Below, one piece after another: positions 4,766-6,754 of a stretch of DNA of 6,754 nt. Source of the DNA: Phycisphaerae bacterium SM23_33 (GTDB lineage Bacteria > Planctomycetota > Phycisphaerae > SM23-33); NCBI GenBank assembly GCA_001303665.1, contig LJUF01000193.1, positions 1 through 6,754 of the forward strand, in the 5' to 3' direction. The notes under the pieces are model-generated. The model was not told the origin of the DNA. It searched no databases and worked only from the letters and a program-made list of their open reading frames with translations. Numbering within the stretch: the first letter of the stretch is position 1; the number at the start of each line of letters is the position of its first letter. Made by a program: the position numbers and the translations under genes.

Positions 4766-6277
4766 ATGCAGCAGGGCATCTTCCCGCCGATCGCGTTCGC
4801 CGCCGTCGTGCTGTTTCTGGGCATGTCCCGCGTCCTCTTTGCGGCCGAGGCCGCGCAGGAGGTCTTTTCCTGGGTGCCGGGGGAGCCCCAGGCCGCCACG
4901 GCCGGCGGCAAGGCGCCGATGAAGCCGGGCACGAAGGCCGCCGAGCTCGACTGCCCCGTCGGCCGGGGCCAGTGGCCCGGCCCGGGCGGGCTCATCGGCG
5001 AGGGCGACCTCCGCCTGGGCAAGATCCCCGAGCAAGGAACCATCAGCTTCTGGCTCAAGCTGGATCGGCTGATACGAGTCTGCCCGCCCGGGCAGCAAGT
5101 CGCCGGCCGGCTGGTGCACTGCGAGGACCTGAGCATTACCCTTTGCGAGAACGACAACGGCGTGTCGGTGAACGTGGAGGGCGGCAACGAGATCCGCCGA
5201 CCGCGGGTCCGCGGGCTGGCCTCCTTCGACCTGACCCACCTGCGGGCCGACCAGTGGTACCACCTGGCCGTCCGCTACGACGCGCCCAAGGGCAACTGGC
5301 GGCTGATCCTCAACGGCGTGCTCCAGCCGGAGCCCTGGTTCTTCGGCCCGTTCAACTTCCGCGACCTCACGAAGAGGATCGAGTTCAGCGGCCTGATGAA
5401 ACCTCAGGCGGCGAAGGCCAAACGCGCCGCGGAGGCTTCGAAGCCCCCGCCGGCCCGGGTGGCGCTGGGGCCGATTGCCTGGCGGGCGGGGGCGGCCGAG
5501 CCGCAGGCCGTGCTGGCCGAGCTGAAGGCCATCAAGGGCTGGAAAATACCCCCCAACCGCGGCGAGGGCGTCCTGGAGCGGGCCGAGGACTTCGAAGGCG
5601 AGGCCCTGGGCGGCGAGATCATCTTCGCCGAGACCTTCGACAGACCGCTGGACATGACCCAGTGGGTGCTGGAGGGGCCGGCCAGGCTGGAGGTCAAGGA
5701 CGGCCGGCTGCGAATCCACGGCGACCAGCACTGCGTGCTGTGGCTGAGGAAGAAGCTGCCGCGTGACTTCGTGGCCGCCTGGGACATCCAGCCCAGCCAG
5801 GTGGACGGGCTGACCATCGTCTTCCTCGCCGCCATGGGGCTGCCCAAAGCCGCGGGAGCCGGTTCGGACGCTGCCGCCGAGGGGCGCGACCTGTTCGACC
5901 CCACCCTGGCCGGGCGCGACGGCGACTTCAGCCAGTACACCCGCGGCGACATCCGCTGCTACCACTTCTCCTACTACGCCGGTCGGCGCGGCTCGGCGAA
6001 CATGCGAAAGAACCCTGGCTTCTACCTCGTCGGCATGGGGCCGGAGCTGATCGGTTCGAAGATGGCCGCCGGGGCCAAGGGCCCCTTCCGGGTGGTCGTC
6101 GTCCGCCGCGGCCGGCGGATCGAATGCGCCGTGGACGACAATCGCTTCCTGGCGTTCGAGGACGACGGCAAGACGTACGGGCCGGCGCACGGGGCCGGCT
6201 ACTTCGGCCTGCGCCAGATGGGCCATAGCCGAGCGGTCGCCTACGACAACCTCATCATCCGAAAGCTCAAGAAGTAG
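4766..6277 (+). CDS. Exported LamG-like / DUF1961 two-domain protein
   Basis: This 503-residue protein begins with a hydrophobic segment (residues 5-25) ending in LFAAEA, consistent with a signal peptide cut near residue 26, although the n-region has no Lys or Arg. Residues about 55-210 look like a LamG/concanavalin-A-type jelly roll, with GTISFWLKLD (91-100) and QWYHLAVRYDAPKGNWRLILNG (163-184). A variable, partly Pro/Ala-rich linker (about 212-280) follows. Residues about 285-503 match DUF1961, with FAETFD (287-292), WVLEGPARLE (300-309), GLTIVFLAAMG (348-358), DLFDPTLAGRDG (375-386), GDIRCYHFSYY (394-404), GFYLVG (418-423) and GLRQMGHSRAVAYDN (481-495). DUF1961 also has a concanavalin-like fold but no activity that I can assign. 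Its cellular place is probably periplasmic or surface. AAGGAGA at 4751-4757 lies 8 bases before the ATG. Its neighbours suggest polysaccharide or glycoside handling; that is inference. Confidence 0.85.
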   Translation: MQQGIFPPIAFAAVVLFLGMSRVLFAAEAAQEVFSWVPGEPQAATAGGKAPMKPGTKAAELDCPVGRGQWPGPGGLIGEGDLRLGKIPEQGTISFWLKLDRLIRVCPPGQQVAGRLVHCEDLSITLCENDNGVSVNVEGGNEIRRPRVRGLASFDLTHLRADQWYHLAVRYDAPKGNWRLILNGVLQPEPWFFGPFNFRDLTKRIEFSGLMKPQAAKAKRAAEASKPPPARVALGPIAWRAGAAEPQAVLAELKAIKGWKIPPNRGEGVLERAEDFEGEALGGEIIFAETFDRPLDMTQWVLEGPARLEVKDGRLRIHGDQHCVLWLRKKLPRDFVAAWDIQPSQVDGLTIVFLAAMGLPKAAGAGSDAAAEGRDLFDPTLAGRDGDFSQYTRGDIRCYHFSYYAGRRGSANMRKNPGFYLVGMGPELIGSKMAAGAKGPFRVVVVRRGRRIECAVDDNRFLAFEDDGKTYGPAHGAGYFGLRQMGHSRAVAYDNLIIRKLKK

Positions 6278-6304
6278 CCGGGCGCCCTCGCCCCCAGGCC
6301 CGGC
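6277..6304 (+). repeat. Short hairpin directly after the DUF1961 gene
   Basis: GCCGGGC (6277-6283) pairs with GCCCGGC (6298-6304) around a 14-base loop, starting on the last base of the stop codon. There is no T-run, so termination is unlikely to be intrinsic. With only 70 bases to the next start, it may be an intercistronic stem within one transcript. Confidence 0.4.
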
Positions 6305-6336
6305 CATGGGGTCGGCGGAGCGAGAGACTCGGCGGC

Positions 6337-6340
6337 GGAG
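6337..6340 (+). promoter_or_regulatory. Ribosome binding site fixing the dehydrogenase start
   Basis: GGAG lies 7 bases before ATG 6348. An in-frame ATG at 6306 would add 14 Arg/Ser-rich residues (MGSAERETRRRSRQ) before the usual MRALQ opening of this family, so it was not chosen. Confidence 0.6.
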
Positions 6341-6347
6341 CAGGCAG

Positions 6348-6754
6348 ATGCGGGCATTGCAGATTACGGGCCCCGGCCGGTGCAGTCTGGTTAAGATCGA
6401 CCCGCCGCAGTGCCGCCCGGACGAGGTTCTGATCCACATGAAGGCCTGCACGATATGCAACCAGCATGACGCGGCCGTGTTCGGCGGCCGGGGGCACGGC
6501 GGGCTGCGCGACTACCCGCTGGAGCCGGGCTTCCCGGGCCACGAGGGCGCCGGCGTGGTGGCCCAGGTCGGCCAGGGCGTGACCGCCCTGGCCCCGGGCG
6601 ACCGCGTGGTGACGACGGGCATCGGCGGGCCGCCGCTGTATGCCGAATACGTCACCCGCAAGACCGGCACCGCGGTGAAGTTCCCCGAATCCATTGACTT
6701 CGTGCACGCGGCGCCGCTGGAGCTGTTTGGCTGCGTCCACCGTGCGTTTACGCT
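6348..6754 (+). CDS. Zinc-dependent medium-chain alcohol/polyol dehydrogenase, N-terminal part (runs off right edge)
   Basis: The first 135 residues of a medium-chain dehydrogenase/reductase are present, covering the GroES-like catalytic domain; the NAD(P)-binding Rossmann domain lies beyond the window. Diagnostic features are the start MRALQITGPG, DEVLIHMKACTICNQHD (25-41) with C37 at the catalytic zinc-ligand position, PGHEGAGVV (63-71) with H65 and E66 as the next ligands, and GDRVV (84-88). The Cys-rich lobe that holds structural zinc in classical alcohol dehydrogenases normally follows GDRV; here GIGGPPLYAEYV comes instead, with no cysteines, so this member probably binds only catalytic zinc. 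Such enzymes oxidise alcohols, polyols or sugar alcohols with NAD(P). It lies 70 bases after the DUF1961 gene on the same strand and may share its transcript. Substrate is unknown. Confidence 0.85.
   Translation, partial: MRALQITGPGRCSLVKIDPPQCRPDEVLIHMKACTICNQHDAAVFGGRGHGGLRDYPLEPGFPGHEGAGVVAQVGQGVTALAPGDRVVTTGIGGPPLYAEYVTRKTGTAVKFPESIDFVHAAPLELFGCVHRAFT

Noticed and set aside
3467..6460. A 997-codon open frame on the minus strand
   Set aside because: It lies opposite three well-supported plus-strand genes; its translation is repetitive Gly/Arg/Ala/Val with no domain. Long antisense frames are expected in GC-rich genes.

Overview
The window comes from a GC-rich bacterium, most likely a planctomycete. 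The strongest clue is the leftmost gene, whose product combines an N-terminal LEPR-XLL motif (LEPRLLL), typical of planctomycete surface or exported proteins, with dockerin-type calcium-binding repeats. A secreted DUF1961/LamG-like protein and a carboxynorspermidine-decarboxylase-type enzyme fit that assignment. No mobile element, CRISPR array, tRNA or rRNA was found.

Layout: (1) positions 1-289, minus strand, the N-terminal part of a LEPR-XLL/dockerin protein running off the left edge. (2) 303-1034, about 730 bases with no credible gene, holding a chain of short hairpins that ends in a very good plus-strand intrinsic terminator (738-787), plus a less GC-rich pocket that may carry the promoter of the next operon. 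(3) 1046-3620, a tightly coupled two-gene operon: an NspC-like PLP decarboxylase and, after a single-base gap, a DUF3326 protein. (4) 3626-3694, a long hairpin between genes overlapping a promoter whose -10 box lies so close to the next ATG that the message is probably leaderless. (5) 3701-4579, a xylose-isomerase-like TIM-barrel sugar isomerase/epimerase. (6) 4766-6277, an exported protein joining a LamG-like domain to a DUF1961 domain, with its own -10 box and a GC-rich leader hairpin. (7) 6348-6754, the start of a zinc-dependent medium-chain alcohol/polyol dehydrogenase cut by the right edge.

Functionally there seem to be two modules. The first couples a polyamine-type decarboxylase to a protein family of unknown function. 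The second (sugar isomerase/epimerase, exported carbohydrate-associated protein, polyol-type dehydrogenase) looks like part of a carbohydrate-use locus. All genes from 1046 onward are on the plus strand. The most interesting point is the NspC-DUF3326 coupling, which offers a testable guess about DUF3326. The rest is ordinary for a planctomycete chromosome apart from the orphan terminator and the probable leaderless gene.
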